Below the pieces are notes generated by a model that saw only the letters and a list, made by a program, of their open reading frames with translations, was not told the origin of the DNA and ran no database searches. Of a DNA stretch of 25,298 bases, positions 1-7,990 are shown in pieces. The position numbers were made by a program, and so were the translations under genes. The DNA comes from a virus: the IMG/VR virus record IMGVR_UViG_3300031772_007566, positions 1-25,298 of that record, one strand, 5' to 3'. Numbering within the stretch: the first letter of the stretch is position 1; each line of letters begins with the position of its first letter.

Positions 1-191
1 TCGAAGTTCGAGGGAACTTCGAGACAGATGTGTGGTGAACGTAACGTTCAGTAAAGCGGGAAACCGTGGCGATGAAACGTCGCCAATTTCAGGCTGCGCA
101 GTAACATTGCTTCCCCACCCGCTGGCGACTGCAAAAAGCCGCAGCCGCCACACGGTGGCTCAGCAATGTTTGGTGAACGTTACTGTGTAAA
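1..191. other. Structured non-coding region beside the terL stop
   Basis: No convincing gene lies here. The stretch is dense in inverted repeats: a perfect 9-bp stem at 1-9/14-22 with loop GAGG; TGAACG/CGTTCA at 36-41/45-50; TGGCGA/TCGCCA at 67-72/80-85; AACATTGCT/AGCAATGTT at 103-111/162-170; and inside the latter GGCGACTGC/GCAGCCGCC at 124-132/141-149 (one mismatch). The 10-mer TGGTGAACGT occurs at both 33-42 and 171-180. It directly follows the terL stop on the minus strand, so it could hold a transcription terminator, a structured RNA, an origin or a packaging-related site. I cannot choose between these from sequence alone. Confidence 0.6.
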
Positions 192-1784
192 CTAGGCCTG
201 GAACTGCAGGTCCATCATGACGATCTTGGCGGCGAGCCACGCAAAGAGCTGCGCATGGAAACAGTCATCGGGTTGAGTTGGTGCATGCCGCCACACTTTC
301 CTGCCCGAGGACGTGACCTCTTCATAGAGGTTGAGCACATCAGTGATGGGGTCCTTCATGTAGTTGATGCGCGGGTAGATGACGCCTCCCCGCTTCAACA
401 CCATGAAGTAGTTGTCCATGAGCGTAGTGCGGTCAGCACGGTAGCAATCGGCATCCTCAGCCCAAACGACGGGCTTGGCTTGCATGCCGTACGACACTTG
501 CGCTACGCGGGTACGGCCCATTGCTTGCTGAACGATCTTGTTGGGCAAGTGCCCTTCACCTCGATCACCGAGGGTCAATTCGACGTTGTACGATCTCAGG
601 ACTTCGATGATGTCTTCAACGATGGTAATGGGGTTCACTATAGGGTAGATGCGGAAGTAGAGGGTTTTCAATCGGTGATCATCGGTGACGCCAAAAATCC
701 AAATCACGGTACGGCTCACACCTTCAACGCCACCACCTGACCAATCGATGCCCGCGCACACGTGGGAGTAATGTTGCGCGTTCGTTGGGGCTGTACGGTA
801 GATGTCGTAATCTTTGCACAGGTCTTCCAGTTCTTGCTTACTAATGAGCCGTGCACCGATGGCATCGGATACGCCGAGCACTTCGTTCTTGAACTTGGTT
901 TCGCTGTACCGTTCCAACTTGTTCAAGAGTCGCTGCCAGCGTGACGGGTCTTCGTTGTTGAGGGGCAGCATGGGCTGACTGATGTGATAGCCCTTGATCT
1001 TCACCCCACCCTTGACCGGTGCATCTGACGCTACTTTCGGATCGGGATTGAAGCTGTACCAACAGCCTTCCCGAGGCTGCAGGTTCTTTCCACAACGAAG
1101 ACAGATGGGGCCGGTGAGTCCGATGGACGCGGCCGAATCGATGAAGTTCCAGTTACCACAACCAGAGCACCGCATGACCCACTCAGTCTGTGTTGAGATG
1201 GACCAAAGGTACTCGATGGTGTTCTCCATCGTCTTCGGCGTACCAGCATACGTCTCATAGCCGTACTTGGAGTTTCCCATGCACTCAATAAGTACAGGAA
1301 TAACTGCATCATACAAAACGTCCTGTACTTCATCGATGGCTAATCGATCGGCTGTATTACCACGCGCACGATCAGGGTCGTCGCAGGCGTACGTAAATTT
1401 GACTTCTGAACCGTTCTTGAACATACGGAGCATGGTGCGGGACGTGAATTCTCGCGTCGTAAAGAAACGACGAACGAGCGGAGAGTACTGCACCACTTTG
1501 GCGATACGTGTATTACTGAAGGTCTGTGTCTGTTCCTGCGAAGGCGAAACGTAAAGTGTGCGAAAGTGAGGGGTACCGATACTTTCGCTGACTGTGAAGT
1601 TGCATAGAGTTGTGCTCTTGGCTACTTGCCGAGCAGTTTTTAAGAGTAACCCTTGGTCTTTCCCGTCGTAAATAGTGGGATAGAACGGGTAATCATGCAG
1701 ACTAAAGGGTGCTCCGTCCAAAAACAATAAGCGGGTCGATAGTTCCGACCGCAACAGAGGTGGGACGTCAATGCTCACGATCAA
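192..1784 (-). CDS. terL: Phage terminase large subunit (ATPase and nuclease)
   Basis: DNA-packaging motor: an ATPase that pumps DNA into the prohead and a nuclease that cuts the concatemer. The protein is 530 aa, a normal length. The N-terminal ATPase has a Walker A-like segment TARQVAKST (residues 50-58) and Walker B RLAIDE with D151/E152. A CxxC...CxxC knuckle (C206, C209, C228, C231) sits between the domains. The C-terminal RNase H-like nuclease shows D347 in GIDWSGGG, D407 in LGDRGEGH, and D506/D507 in the PDDCFHAQLFAW segment. The start is uncertain. The frame opens after a stop at 1803-1805, and the first candidates are TTG at 1784 and GTG at 1778, neither with a clear Shine-Dalgarno. 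It is divergent from the gene at 1808, only 23 nt away. The function call is secure; the exact start is not. Confidence 0.93.
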   Translation of the reverse strand: MIVSIDVPPLLRSELSTRLLFLDGAPFSLHDYPFYPTIYDGKDQGLLLKTARQVAKSTTLCNFTVSESIGTPHFRTLYVSPSQEQTQTFSNTRIAKVVQYSPLVRRFFTTREFTSRTMLRMFKNGSEVKFTYACDDPDRARGNTADRLAIDEVQDVLYDAVIPVLIECMGNSKYGYETYAGTPKTMENTIEYLWSISTQTEWVMRCSGCGNWNFIDSAASIGLTGPICLRCGKNLQPREGCWYSFNPDPKVASDAPVKGGVKIKGYHISQPMLPLNNEDPSRWQRLLNKLERYSETKFKNEVLGVSDAIGARLISKQELEDLCKDYDIYRTAPTNAQHYSHVCAGIDWSGGGVEGVSRTVIWIFGVTDDHRLKTLYFRIYPIVNPITIVEDIIEVLRSYNVELTLGDRGEGHLPNKIVQQAMGRTRVAQVSYGMQAKPVVWAEDADCYRADRTTLMDNYFMVLKRGGVIYPRINYMKDPITDVLNLYEEVTSSGRKVWRHAPTQPDDCFHAQLFAWLAAKIVMMDLQFQA

Positions 1785-1807
1785 TTCATAGGGGAGAAAA
1801 GGCTAAA

Positions 1808-2248
1808 ATGCAACAGGTGAAACTGAATTTTCCGGGTACGTTAGTCCGTCCAGTCGAATTGCTGAGAGCAGGGACGCCTGTCCTACTGCACTTCGCAGCC
1901 CAAATGACGCACATTCCGGTCCTGATCGTACCGGACACCGCTATCACGTTCGTGGGCTACGAGAAGTCTTTCACGGGTGGCCCCAAGGGCACACACTGGT
2001 ACGTCACCGTTGTGGGCCTTGACAGCCGGACGTACACGTTCACGCCCAACGGGAGTTTGCACGTGGGTTACGTTCAGGAGAAGCTGCAACTCTCACACGA
2101 GGGTGATGTACGCAATCTGGTGGTACTCTTGAACGCGCTCAGTCACGAAGCAGGTCCGGAATACTACCTCTCCCACATCCCATTGCGCGATGATCATCTC
2201 GATCACGAGGCGTACGATAAGGATTCGAGTGTGCTCCATGTCCAATAA
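1808..2248 (+). CDS. Hypothetical protein upstream of the MoxR ATPase
   Basis: A 146-aa protein I do not recognise. The ATG at 1808 is preceded by AAGG at 1799-1802 and GGGGAG at 1791-1796, which supports this start over earlier in-frame codons that lie inside terL on the other strand. The N-terminal two thirds look like a beta-rich soluble domain with hydrophobic alternation and aromatic residues (FVGYEKSF, HWYVTVVGLD, YTFTPNG). The C-terminal third is helical and then acidic and His/Asp rich (RDDHLDHEAYDKD). No signal peptide or membrane segment is visible. Its 3' end overlaps the start of the MoxR gene by 11 nt, so the two are probably co-expressed and it may serve the ATPase, for example as an adaptor. 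That role is inference from position only. Confidence 0.7.
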   Translation: MQQVKLNFPGTLVRPVELLRAGTPVLLHFAAQMTHIPVLIVPDTAITFVGYEKSFTGGPKGTHWYVTVVGLDSRTYTFTPNGSLHVGYVQEKLQLSHEGDVRNLVVLLNALSHEAGPEYYLSHIPLRDDHLDHEAYDKDSSVLHVQ

Positions 2249-3653
2249 CACGCAAAAAGAAAATCAGCCCGAATCCTTCTACAGCAAACTCGGCATTCCT
2301 CTGGCCAGCGTCAAGGGCGCCAAGAACGCCATCGAGGCCAACCGCTACACGGGCAACGCTGTGTGTCTGGTTGGTGACGCTGGCATTGGAAAATCGCAAC
2401 TTGTCCGCCAGATCGCTGCCGACCGCACGCCTACGAAGCCCTTTCACTGGGATGGCCAGGACTGGAAGGAATCGCTGCCTATCAAGACGCTCTACCTGGC
2501 GCACTTTCAGGCTGAGGACATGGGTGTGCCCTACCCCAGCAGAGCCAAGCGCAACGAGCTATTACAAGAGTGTCAATTGTTCCTCAATTTGGCCACGCAC
2601 GCCAAAGAGCGGGGTGATCAGCCGCAGTACGCCAAGTACGTGAGCTATGTGAATGACCTCAGCAGCCGCATCATCGGCATGGGCTCTCCGCTTGAGGACG
2701 GCACCTTCGAGTTCCTGGTGGAGCGGTCACTCAAGGACATGCCGCAGGAGGGCATCCTCTTCCTGGATGAGTGGAACCGCGCTGAGAAGAGCACCATCAA
2801 GGCATTCTTCACCCTTCTGGAGGACCGAAGGGTACACGGAGTGCAGCTCGTTCCCGATGGCATCCAAATCGTTGCCGCGATGAATCCCAGCAACGCCGCC
2901 TACTCGGTCAACGAAGCCGAGAAGGATCACGCGTTCCGCCGTCGTCTCATCTTCGTTGCCCTCACCGTGAACGTGGGTGCCTGGCTGAACTATGCAGAGA
3001 ACAAGTTCCACCCGCTAGTGGTGGATTTCGTGAAAGCCATGCCAGACGCACTCTACGATATGCGGCTTCGGGACGCTGGTAAGGCCTTCCCCTGCCCCGC
3101 GACCTGGGAGAAGGTCTCTCTGCTCTTGCAGCGCAACGAGGAACTGAACATGGACCTCAACAGTGAGGGTGTTTACCTCTCGGTCTGTGGCATCATCGGC
3201 GAATCGCAGGGCAGTGAGTTCGTGCAGTACGTCAAGAACAACGACATCGTGATCGCTCCGATGGACCTCCTCAAGAACTACAACGAGAAGTCCAAACTGC
3301 GTGCGAAGGTGAAGCGCTTGGTCAAAGAGGCGCGTTTCGACGTCATCAAGAAGCTGTGCTCGGGCGTGGGTATCCTACTCTTCGCGCATAAGATCGACCC
3401 CGACTCGATTCGAATGCAACTCGGACTCTTCATGGGCGACTTGCCCTCAGAGATGGCTCTGGCCATGATCGAAGAGGATTTTGGCCGAGCGGCGGCTGAC
3501 ACGGAGGGAGGTGACGCCTATCTGACGCAGCTCTCCAAAACGATGGTGTCCCAGCCGGCCTATCAGGGCCTCTTCAAAACCATCGGTTCAGCGCTGAAGA
3601 AGATGGATGCTGCGGCGAAGGGGCGTACGCCCAAGGATCCCTTGGCGCCCTAG
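2238..3653 (+). CDS. MoxR-type AAA+ ATPase
   Basis: AAA+ ATPase of the MoxR/RavA-like group, chaperone-like motors that usually act with a VWA-domain partner to remodel protein complexes. In the 471-aa product the Walker A is GDAGIGKS (46-53), Walker B is GILFLDEWNRAE with D177/E178, sensor 1 is in AAMNPSN (about 214-220), and an arginine-rich FRRRL segment near 233-237 is a candidate arginine finger. Between Walker A and B lie the segment HFQAEDMGVPYP, typical of phage MoxR-like ATPases, and a charged insertion. The C-terminal ~200 aa are helical and unassigned. ATG 2238 is chosen because it keeps an 11-nt overlap with the preceding gene; the Shine-Dalgarno is weak, so coupling is likely. 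The probable partner is the VWA protein at 5444, separated by two genes on the opposite strand. Confidence 0.88.
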   Translation: MSNNTQKENQPESFYSKLGIPLASVKGAKNAIEANRYTGNAVCLVGDAGIGKSQLVRQIAADRTPTKPFHWDGQDWKESLPIKTLYLAHFQAEDMGVPYPSRAKRNELLQECQLFLNLATHAKERGDQPQYAKYVSYVNDLSSRIIGMGSPLEDGTFEFLVERSLKDMPQEGILFLDEWNRAEKSTIKAFFTLLEDRRVHGVQLVPDGIQIVAAMNPSNAAYSVNEAEKDHAFRRRLIFVALTVNVGAWLNYAENKFHPLVVDFVKAMPDALYDMRLRDAGKAFPCPATWEKVSLLLQRNEELNMDLNSEGVYLSVCGIIGESQGSEFVQYVKNNDIVIAPMDLLKNYNEKSKLRAKVKRLVKEARFDVIKKLCSGVGILLFAHKIDPDSIRMQLGLFMGDLPSEMALAMIEEDFGRAAADTEGGDAYLTQLSKTMVSQPAYQGLFKTIGSALKKMDAAAKGRTPKDPLAP

Positions 3654-4384
3654 CCTCGTAGCTTCTTGAGGTCTGTTTCGTAGCGATCTGTACGCTCTTG
3701 CAAGTATTGGTCGACGGTTGTGAGTTGCGCCAGCTGGTATCCGAGCGAATCGTCTTCAAAGACTCGCTCGGATATCGGCTTTTCTTTCAGTACATGCCAC
3801 GCGGCTGTGATGTCTTTCTTTGCGACGTGACCACTACCGTTGACCATCTTGTCGAGCAGGGGTTGTGCGAACTGCAGAAGGTCGGGTGCCAAAACGTATC
3901 CGGCACGGTGTAAAATCGTAGCAGTATACGCTGTGGGCTCTCGGTCAAACGTAGGGGTCTCTTTGATCTCGGATTGCGTGAAGAGAAGCTCGGCTTCGAA
4001 AACGCCCCAGCTGATTTGCCCCGGTGTAGCTTCTTGGAGCGTATCCGGTGCGATGTCCATATCGTTGAACGCCATAACCGTGTTTTCGAAGATGTTTACT
4101 TCCCACCAGAACGCGGGAAGCATCAGCAGGGTGTGGGCAGCCAGAATCTTGTCGCGGTTCACGAGGGGGATATCTACATCGTCACGTGATAACGACAACC
4201 AGAGAGACTCTGGCTCCCACGCTCGTACCTGTCCACCGTAAAGTACCTCAACTGCGTAAGTACACGCGGTGGCCGACGTGTGAGAATCACGAAGTAATGC
4301 CCGCGCCGCATCGTGCTTCTGACTGGAGGGCGCAGGTTTTTGATGCTGGCGCACGAGGCGCAGTAATTGAAGCTCGATGCTCAC
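3650..4384 (-). CDS. Hypothetical protein, probably virion associated
   Basis: A 244-aa protein I do not recognise. It starts with GTG at 4382-4384, which overlaps the stop of the upstream gene as GTGA (4381-4384), so it is translationally coupled to the 331-aa gene. Composition is ordinary and mostly helical, with aromatic-rich stretches (LPAFWWEVNIFEN, PGQISWGVFEAELLF) and a charged helical C-terminus ending DLKKLRG. No signal peptide or membrane segment is seen. Coupling to a gene bearing a motif found in phage structural proteins, and sharing the strand of terL and the tail genes, suggests a late structural or assembly role. Its stop overlaps the stop of the MoxR gene at the palindrome CTAG (3650-3653). 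Confidence 0.75.
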   Translation of the reverse strand: MSIELQLLRLVRQHQKPAPSSQKHDAARALLRDSHTSATACTYAVEVLYGGQVRAWEPESLWLSLSRDDVDIPLVNRDKILAAHTLLMLPAFWWEVNIFENTVMAFNDMDIAPDTLQEATPGQISWGVFEAELLFTQSEIKETPTFDREPTAYTATILHRAGYVLAPDLLQFAQPLLDKMVNGSGHVAKKDITAAWHVLKEKPISERVFEDDSLGYQLAQLTTVDQYLQERTDRYETDLKKLRG

Positions 4385-5376
4385 GGAACCTGATGCTTCA
4401 AGATGAGCTTGAGATCCAGGGGAAGCGTGCGCAGTAATTCACCGAGCTTGGTAGAATCGACGGCTCCTGCCTTATCGGTGAACTCACGTGCCATGTCGTC
4501 ACCGACGAGATCACCCCAGAAGGATGCGGGCATCTGCGCCAGTTTGGAAAGCGCTACTGAACGACCACCGAGATCGACCATCTCTTCAGCGATCTTCTCG
4601 CTATTGAAAACAGTGCGGATGGGATCGGGGAGTTTCTTGTCGTAGAACTTGTCCAACCCAGCTTGCTTGTCCAACTTGGCAAGCGTGTCGGTCAGAGCAA
4701 GCAGTTCATCACGGTCATGCACTTCTTCGCCCCGGCCTTTCAGGGCTACGGCGAGCTTCTCGTACGCAGTCTGGAAGAGCGGTTCCTTGACGGCGGCAGC
4801 ACGAGCCTCGATCCAGTCCATCGCGGTCTTGGTGGTGCAGACCGTCATACCGGCCATGCGGTGTGTGACTGGCTCCAGACTGACGTTGAAGTCGCGTGCC
4901 TTCTTCACCAGGTTGGTGAAGCCTTCGGCGCGGTCTTCGATGCTGAGCCGAGGGTACTGCTCGAGGAGGATGTTCTCCGCGACCTTCACGTCAGCGGCGG
5001 TCTTGACCCGCAGCTTCTTGTGGGTGCGCAGAAGATAGTCTTCGACGAGGTCGGGAGGTGGTGCAGAGGCCGTCTTCGTCGCTTCGATGATGTAGTTTAC
5101 GCCGTAAATGTCGACGGCCTTCTTGAGGGCCACATCGACTTCGACGGGAACGGCAGCGCACTTCTCACGGTATGCCCAGGAGAGCACCGTATTCTCCGCC
5201 GTGTTGATGGGGAAACGGCGCTGCTCCGGCCACGCGAAAGCGGAGTCCGGCAAGGTGTCCGCTTCGCTGGGGTTCAGTTCGGCATGCTTCACGAACTCAG
5301 CGACAGCGGGGCGTTCACGAAGGGTGTGGTACAAGAGGCCGTACGCGGGGTCGTGGTACTGGTCCCTGATGTCCAT
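4381..5376 (-). CDS. Probable virion-associated protein with LPDSxFA motif
   Basis: A 331-aa soluble protein. Residues about 41-56 read LPDSAFAWPEQRRFPI, followed by a Thr/Asn-rich turn and a helix. From memory, LPDSxFA...RxxPI segments recur in structural or head-associated proteins of large tailed phages, often in otherwise unrelated contexts. That is my only family clue. The rest is mostly helical and charged, with segments such as DMAREFTDKAGAVD near the C-terminus and no membrane span. The start is well supported: AGGAGG (plus-strand CCTCCT at 5381-5386) lies 4 nt before the ATG at 5376. It heads a two-gene operon with the 244-aa gene. The pair sits in inverted orientation between the MoxR and VWA genes, suggesting an inserted or rearranged virion module. 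Confidence 0.75.
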   Translation of the reverse strand: MDIRDQYHDPAYGLLYHTLRERPAVAEFVKHAELNPSEADTLPDSAFAWPEQRRFPINTAENTVLSWAYREKCAAVPVEVDVALKKAVDIYGVNYIIEATKTASAPPPDLVEDYLLRTHKKLRVKTAADVKVAENILLEQYPRLSIEDRAEGFTNLVKKARDFNVSLEPVTHRMAGMTVCTTKTAMDWIEARAAAVKEPLFQTAYEKLAVALKGRGEEVHDRDELLALTDTLAKLDKQAGLDKFYDKKLPDPIRTVFNSEKIAEEMVDLGGRSVALSKLAQMPASFWGDLVGDDMAREFTDKAGAVDSTKLGELLRTLPLDLKLILKHQVP

Positions 5377-5443
5377 AATGCCTCCTGCCTATAATGCACG
5401 GTAGTTAGCCGAATTTTGCAAGAAAAAAAGGAGAATAGCAAGC
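5377..5443. promoter_or_regulatory. Divergent control region between virion and VWA genes
   Basis: This 67-nt spacer separates two divergent genes. On the plus strand a perfect TATAAT lies at 5390-5395, about 50 nt before the VWA start, but the expected -35 position holds only a poor match. On the minus strand TTGCAA is followed 19 nt later by CATTAT, a weak sigma70-like pair. Both Shine-Dalgarno sequences are clear: AAGGAG near 5428-5433 for the plus gene, and AGGAGG (read on minus, 5381-5386) for the minus gene. Promoter calls are by eye and tentative. Confidence 0.35.
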
Positions 5444-6895
5444 ATGGACGTGACTTTGTCCGAAGCGTTCACGTACCTGGTCGCGGGGAAAAATCGAAAT
5501 TTCTATGCGAAATTGATAGCTTCGCTGATTCGGCAAGAAAGACCGGGACTCGGCACGATGGCCGTCGGTATCAATCGCGACGGCAAGTACGTGCTCTTCT
5601 ACGACCCCGAGTTCGTCCACAAGGTGGAACTCACGGAGTTGGTGCTCACCTGCATGCACGAGGTACTCCATCTCCTGTTGGGGCACATCTCTCGATTCCT
5701 CAATTTGCTGAGCGGTCTCGTCAGCGACGGAGAGAAGAAAAAGTACAAGTTGGTCATGAACCCGTCTGCCGATCTTGCCGCTAACGAACTGATGCGGCTC
5801 GAAAAGGGTTTCGATAAAGAGTACGGCGAGTACTTCTACGGCAGTGAGAAGACCGAGGGACGACTCTTCCTTACGCCCGAGAAGTACGGGCTTGAGCGCA
5901 ACTTGCCTTTTGAAGCGTACATCTTCCACATGCTGAGCCGTCTGGAAACGCACAAGCAGGACACACCAGCAGGGCAAGTGACTGTACAAGGTATGCGTGT
6001 GCCTGGAGCAGGAGGCCAGGGTGCCTCGAGCAAGAACAAGAAAGGCGGTAAAGGGAGTGGAAGTGGCGATGAGGAACCTGGACAGGGTTCTGGTTCCGGT
6101 AAAGGTCAGGAACAAGGAAACGACAAGAACGAACAATTCGTTGTGCTCGACGCTGAGTTCAATCCCCACAAGTTCTGGGAAGCCGAAACAGAGGGCATGA
6201 CCTCGGAAGAGATTCAGGGTCTCTCGGATCGGTTACAAAATGAGCTGAAGCTACTCGTCCGCAACGCGGCCAAGGGCATCAAAGGGCGGGGTACGTTGCC
6301 CTCTGATGTTGAAGAGCTGATCGATAAGATCTTGAAGACACCGACGGTGCCGTGGCCCCATCTCCTCCGCACCCTTTGTGTGCGTACCCGAGAAACAAAG
6401 GTCTCACGTGGGATGTCACGCCCCAACAGGCGCATGCACGGCATTCCGCAGATCTTGCCATTTCCCGGTCGTGACCGGGACCGCAAATTCACTATCCTCT
6501 TTGTGCTGGATACGTCTGGTTCAATGGGGGCGGAAGAACTAACGCTCGGTCTCAACGAACTCTTGAACATCGTCCAAACAGAAGAGGACGTACACCTTTG
6601 GGTGATGTACTGCGACGCCGCGTTGCAAATGACTTACGAGGTGAAGTCCATCGACGACATCAACTTCAAGGTTGCAGGACGTGGCGGCACTGATTTCAAT
6701 CCACCGTTCATCAAGTGCCGAGAGATGCTCCAATCCGGTACCGGTCCAGACATCCTCATCTACGCCACCGACGGCTACGCGCCGGCACCCGATGAGGACA
6801 ACCGCGTACCCATCCCCGTTGTCTGGTTGCTCACGCCGAATCACACGATTCCTTCACTCGATTACGGGCATCACCTTATCATGGAAAACCAATGA
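5444..6895 (+). CDS. Metallopeptidase-like and VWA-domain protein, MoxR partner
   Basis: A 483-aa two-domain protein matching the DUF2201 architecture (COG3864-type 'predicted metal-dependent peptidase' plus VWA-like domain). The N-terminal domain (about 1-175) carries HEVLHLLLGH beginning at H72, an HExxH zinc motif. A low-complexity Gly/Ser/Lys/Glu linker covers about 186-230. The C-terminal VWA domain has a complete MIDAS: DTSGSM at 356-361, T416 in GGTDF and D443 in ATDG. Proteins of this kind are typically encoded next to MoxR ATPases, where the VWA domain binds the substrate or adaptor and the ATPase remodels it; the MoxR gene at 2238 is the obvious partner. The start has AAGGAG close upstream. 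The stop overlaps the HNH start as ATGA at 6892-6895. Peptidase activity is not proven for this family. Confidence 0.87.
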   Translation: MDVTLSEAFTYLVAGKNRNFYAKLIASLIRQERPGLGTMAVGINRDGKYVLFYDPEFVHKVELTELVLTCMHEVLHLLLGHISRFLNLLSGLVSDGEKKKYKLVMNPSADLAANELMRLEKGFDKEYGEYFYGSEKTEGRLFLTPEKYGLERNLPFEAYIFHMLSRLETHKQDTPAGQVTVQGMRVPGAGGQGASSKNKKGGKGSGSGDEEPGQGSGSGKGQEQGNDKNEQFVVLDAEFNPHKFWEAETEGMTSEEIQGLSDRLQNELKLLVRNAAKGIKGRGTLPSDVEELIDKILKTPTVPWPHLLRTLCVRTRETKVSRGMSRPNRRMHGIPQILPFPGRDRDRKFTILFVLDTSGSMGAEELTLGLNELLNIVQTEEDVHLWVMYCDAALQMTYEVKSIDDINFKVAGRGGTDFNPPFIKCREMLQSGTGPDILIYATDGYAPAPDEDNRVPIPVVWLLTPNHTIPSLDYGHHLIMENQ

Positions 6896-7341
6896 AACGC
6901 ACACATGGCGAAAGTCAACGCACCCCCGAGTACGCCGTTTGGGCAAATATGATGGAACGTTGCAATAACCCTAACCACCATGATTATCCACACTATGGCG
7001 CACGAGGTATACGCGTCTGCAAACGGTGGATGAGTTACATCACTTTTCTTAAAGACATGGGACGACGTCCACCACAGATGACGCTCGAACGACTTAATAC
7101 TAACCGTAATTACACGCCAAGTAACTGTGTCTGGGCAACACGTCTCCAACAAAGTCAGAATCAACGGAGTACACGTTTCTTGACATACAAAGGAAAACGG
7201 ATGTGCCTTAGTGCTTGGGCGCGTGAACTCGGTATTAGCCCCGGTACATTACACCGTCGTTTGGCTTGTGGGTGGACCTTACAGGACACGTTCAGTTCAC
7301 AAAAACAGCGAAAAGGAAGTCGACGTGCAAACACCCATTAA
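6892..7341 (+). CDS. HNH-family homing-type endonuclease with HTH tail
   Basis: A 149-aa protein of the phage free-standing HNH endonuclease type. It shows the usual run of motifs: W-x2-M-x2-RC near 17-24, YGARGIRVCKRW at 35-46, FLKDMGRRP at 52-60, then the core LERLNTNRNYTPSNCVWAT at 65-83. The C-terminus (about 104-136) looks like a helix-turn-helix used for DNA recognition (LSAWARELGISPGTLHRRL followed by GWTLQDTF). The expected first histidine of a canonical HNH is not evident in the core, as is common in this subfamily. It starts at an ATGA overlap with the VWA gene and its 3' end overlaps the next gene by 17 nt, so it is fully embedded in the operon. Such genes usually spread by homing and need not share the operon's function. 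Confidence 0.85.
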   Translation: MKRTHGESQRTPEYAVWANMMERCNNPNHHDYPHYGARGIRVCKRWMSYITFLKDMGRRPPQMTLERLNTNRNYTPSNCVWATRLQQSQNQRSTRFLTYKGKRMCLSAWARELGISPGTLHRRLACGWTLQDTFSSQKQRKGSRRANTH

Positions 7342-7990
7342 CGCCATTTACAAGGTGAAGGTCAACCGGAGCTTCATCAGCCGGTTTCCATTCGACCTCT
7401 TCTACCTCGTACATGCGGATGTCCGCCATCTCCTTTCGCGGTTGTTCCCAGCGTCATTGTGCTTCCCCATTGAGGATGAGCTGAAAAAGCTCGTCGATAA
7501 CTTGTGGACTAAGTCCGCAGTGTACGTCTTGGACAATCACGAGGAACACAAGACCTGCGATGGCCGCATCGTTCTTACGCAAGTTGTTCAACCCAACCAG
7601 CTCGACATGTACTTCCTTGTGGTGCCAATCCTCCTCGAAAAACGCCAAGTCAAAGAGATGGGAGACGACCAACTAGGCGTAAAGGTTGTCTCGACGCACC
7701 GTAGTCCCAAGTACATCACAGCGCCGCGACACATCAAGCCAACCGAGAACAAGTTCTCCAACATCTTTTCCCACGGCACGGTGCTCTTTACACCACGAGG
7801 GCCGATGCGCCCCATCTGCTTGGCCTGTCCAAGACACCTTTTGCAACTGCAAGGGAAGTGTTCACTGGGCGGCAAGGAGTGCTACACCTGGCTAACACTA
7901 CAAGGGGATCAAGCGGCCCCACGAGAGGAGGCTGACGATGAGCAGCTATCAGGACTTGGAGCTGACGTCGATCACGCTCCCTCCGAATGA
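7325..7990 (+). CDS. Hypothetical Cys4-containing protein upstream of the RT
   Basis: A 221-aa protein I do not recognise. I chose GTG 7325 because AGGAAG at 7314-7319 lies 5 nt upstream; the frame is open further back but that part only overlaps the HNH gene. The first 120 residues look like a compact alpha/beta domain. A basic segment follows (about 123-140). Near the C-terminus are four cysteines, C165, C168, C179 and C186 (C-x2-C-x10-C-x6-C), suggesting a zinc knuckle. The last 30 residues are acidic and overlap the RT coding sequence by 53 nt. Position and overlap suggest it is co-translated with the RT, perhaps as a nucleic-acid-binding partner; that is inference. Confidence 0.7.
   Translation: MQTPINAIYKVKVNRSFISRFPFDLFYLVHADVRHLLSRLFPASLCFPIEDELKKLVDNLWTKSAVYVLDNHEEHKTCDGRIVLTQVVQPNQLDMYFLVVPILLEKRQVKEMGDDQLGVKVVSTHRSPKYITAPRHIKPTENKFSNIFSHGTVLFTPRGPMRPICLACPRHLLQLQGKCSLGGKECYTWLTLQGDQAAPREEADDEQLSGLGADVDHAPSE

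Noticed and set aside
4663-5394. A 243-aa open frame on the plus strand opposite the 331-aa virion-associated gene
   Set aside because: It lacks a motif, while the opposite frame has a clear ribosome site, coupling to the next gene and an LPDSxFA motif.
5405-6169. A 254-aa open frame on the minus strand opposite the VWA gene
   Set aside because: It is antisense to a well-supported metallopeptidase/VWA gene and contains no recognisable domain; the composition mirrors the codon bias of the true gene.
7211-7324. An upstream in-frame start at 7211 for the Cys4 gene
   Set aside because: It lacks a ribosome site and would lie deep inside the HNH gene; GTG 7325 has AGGAAG at the right distance.
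7341-7937. Canonical retron msr-msd directly upstream of the RT
   Set aside because: The region is convincingly protein coding and I find no pair of long inverted repeats; only a short TTGCA/TGCAA pairing near 7838-7850.
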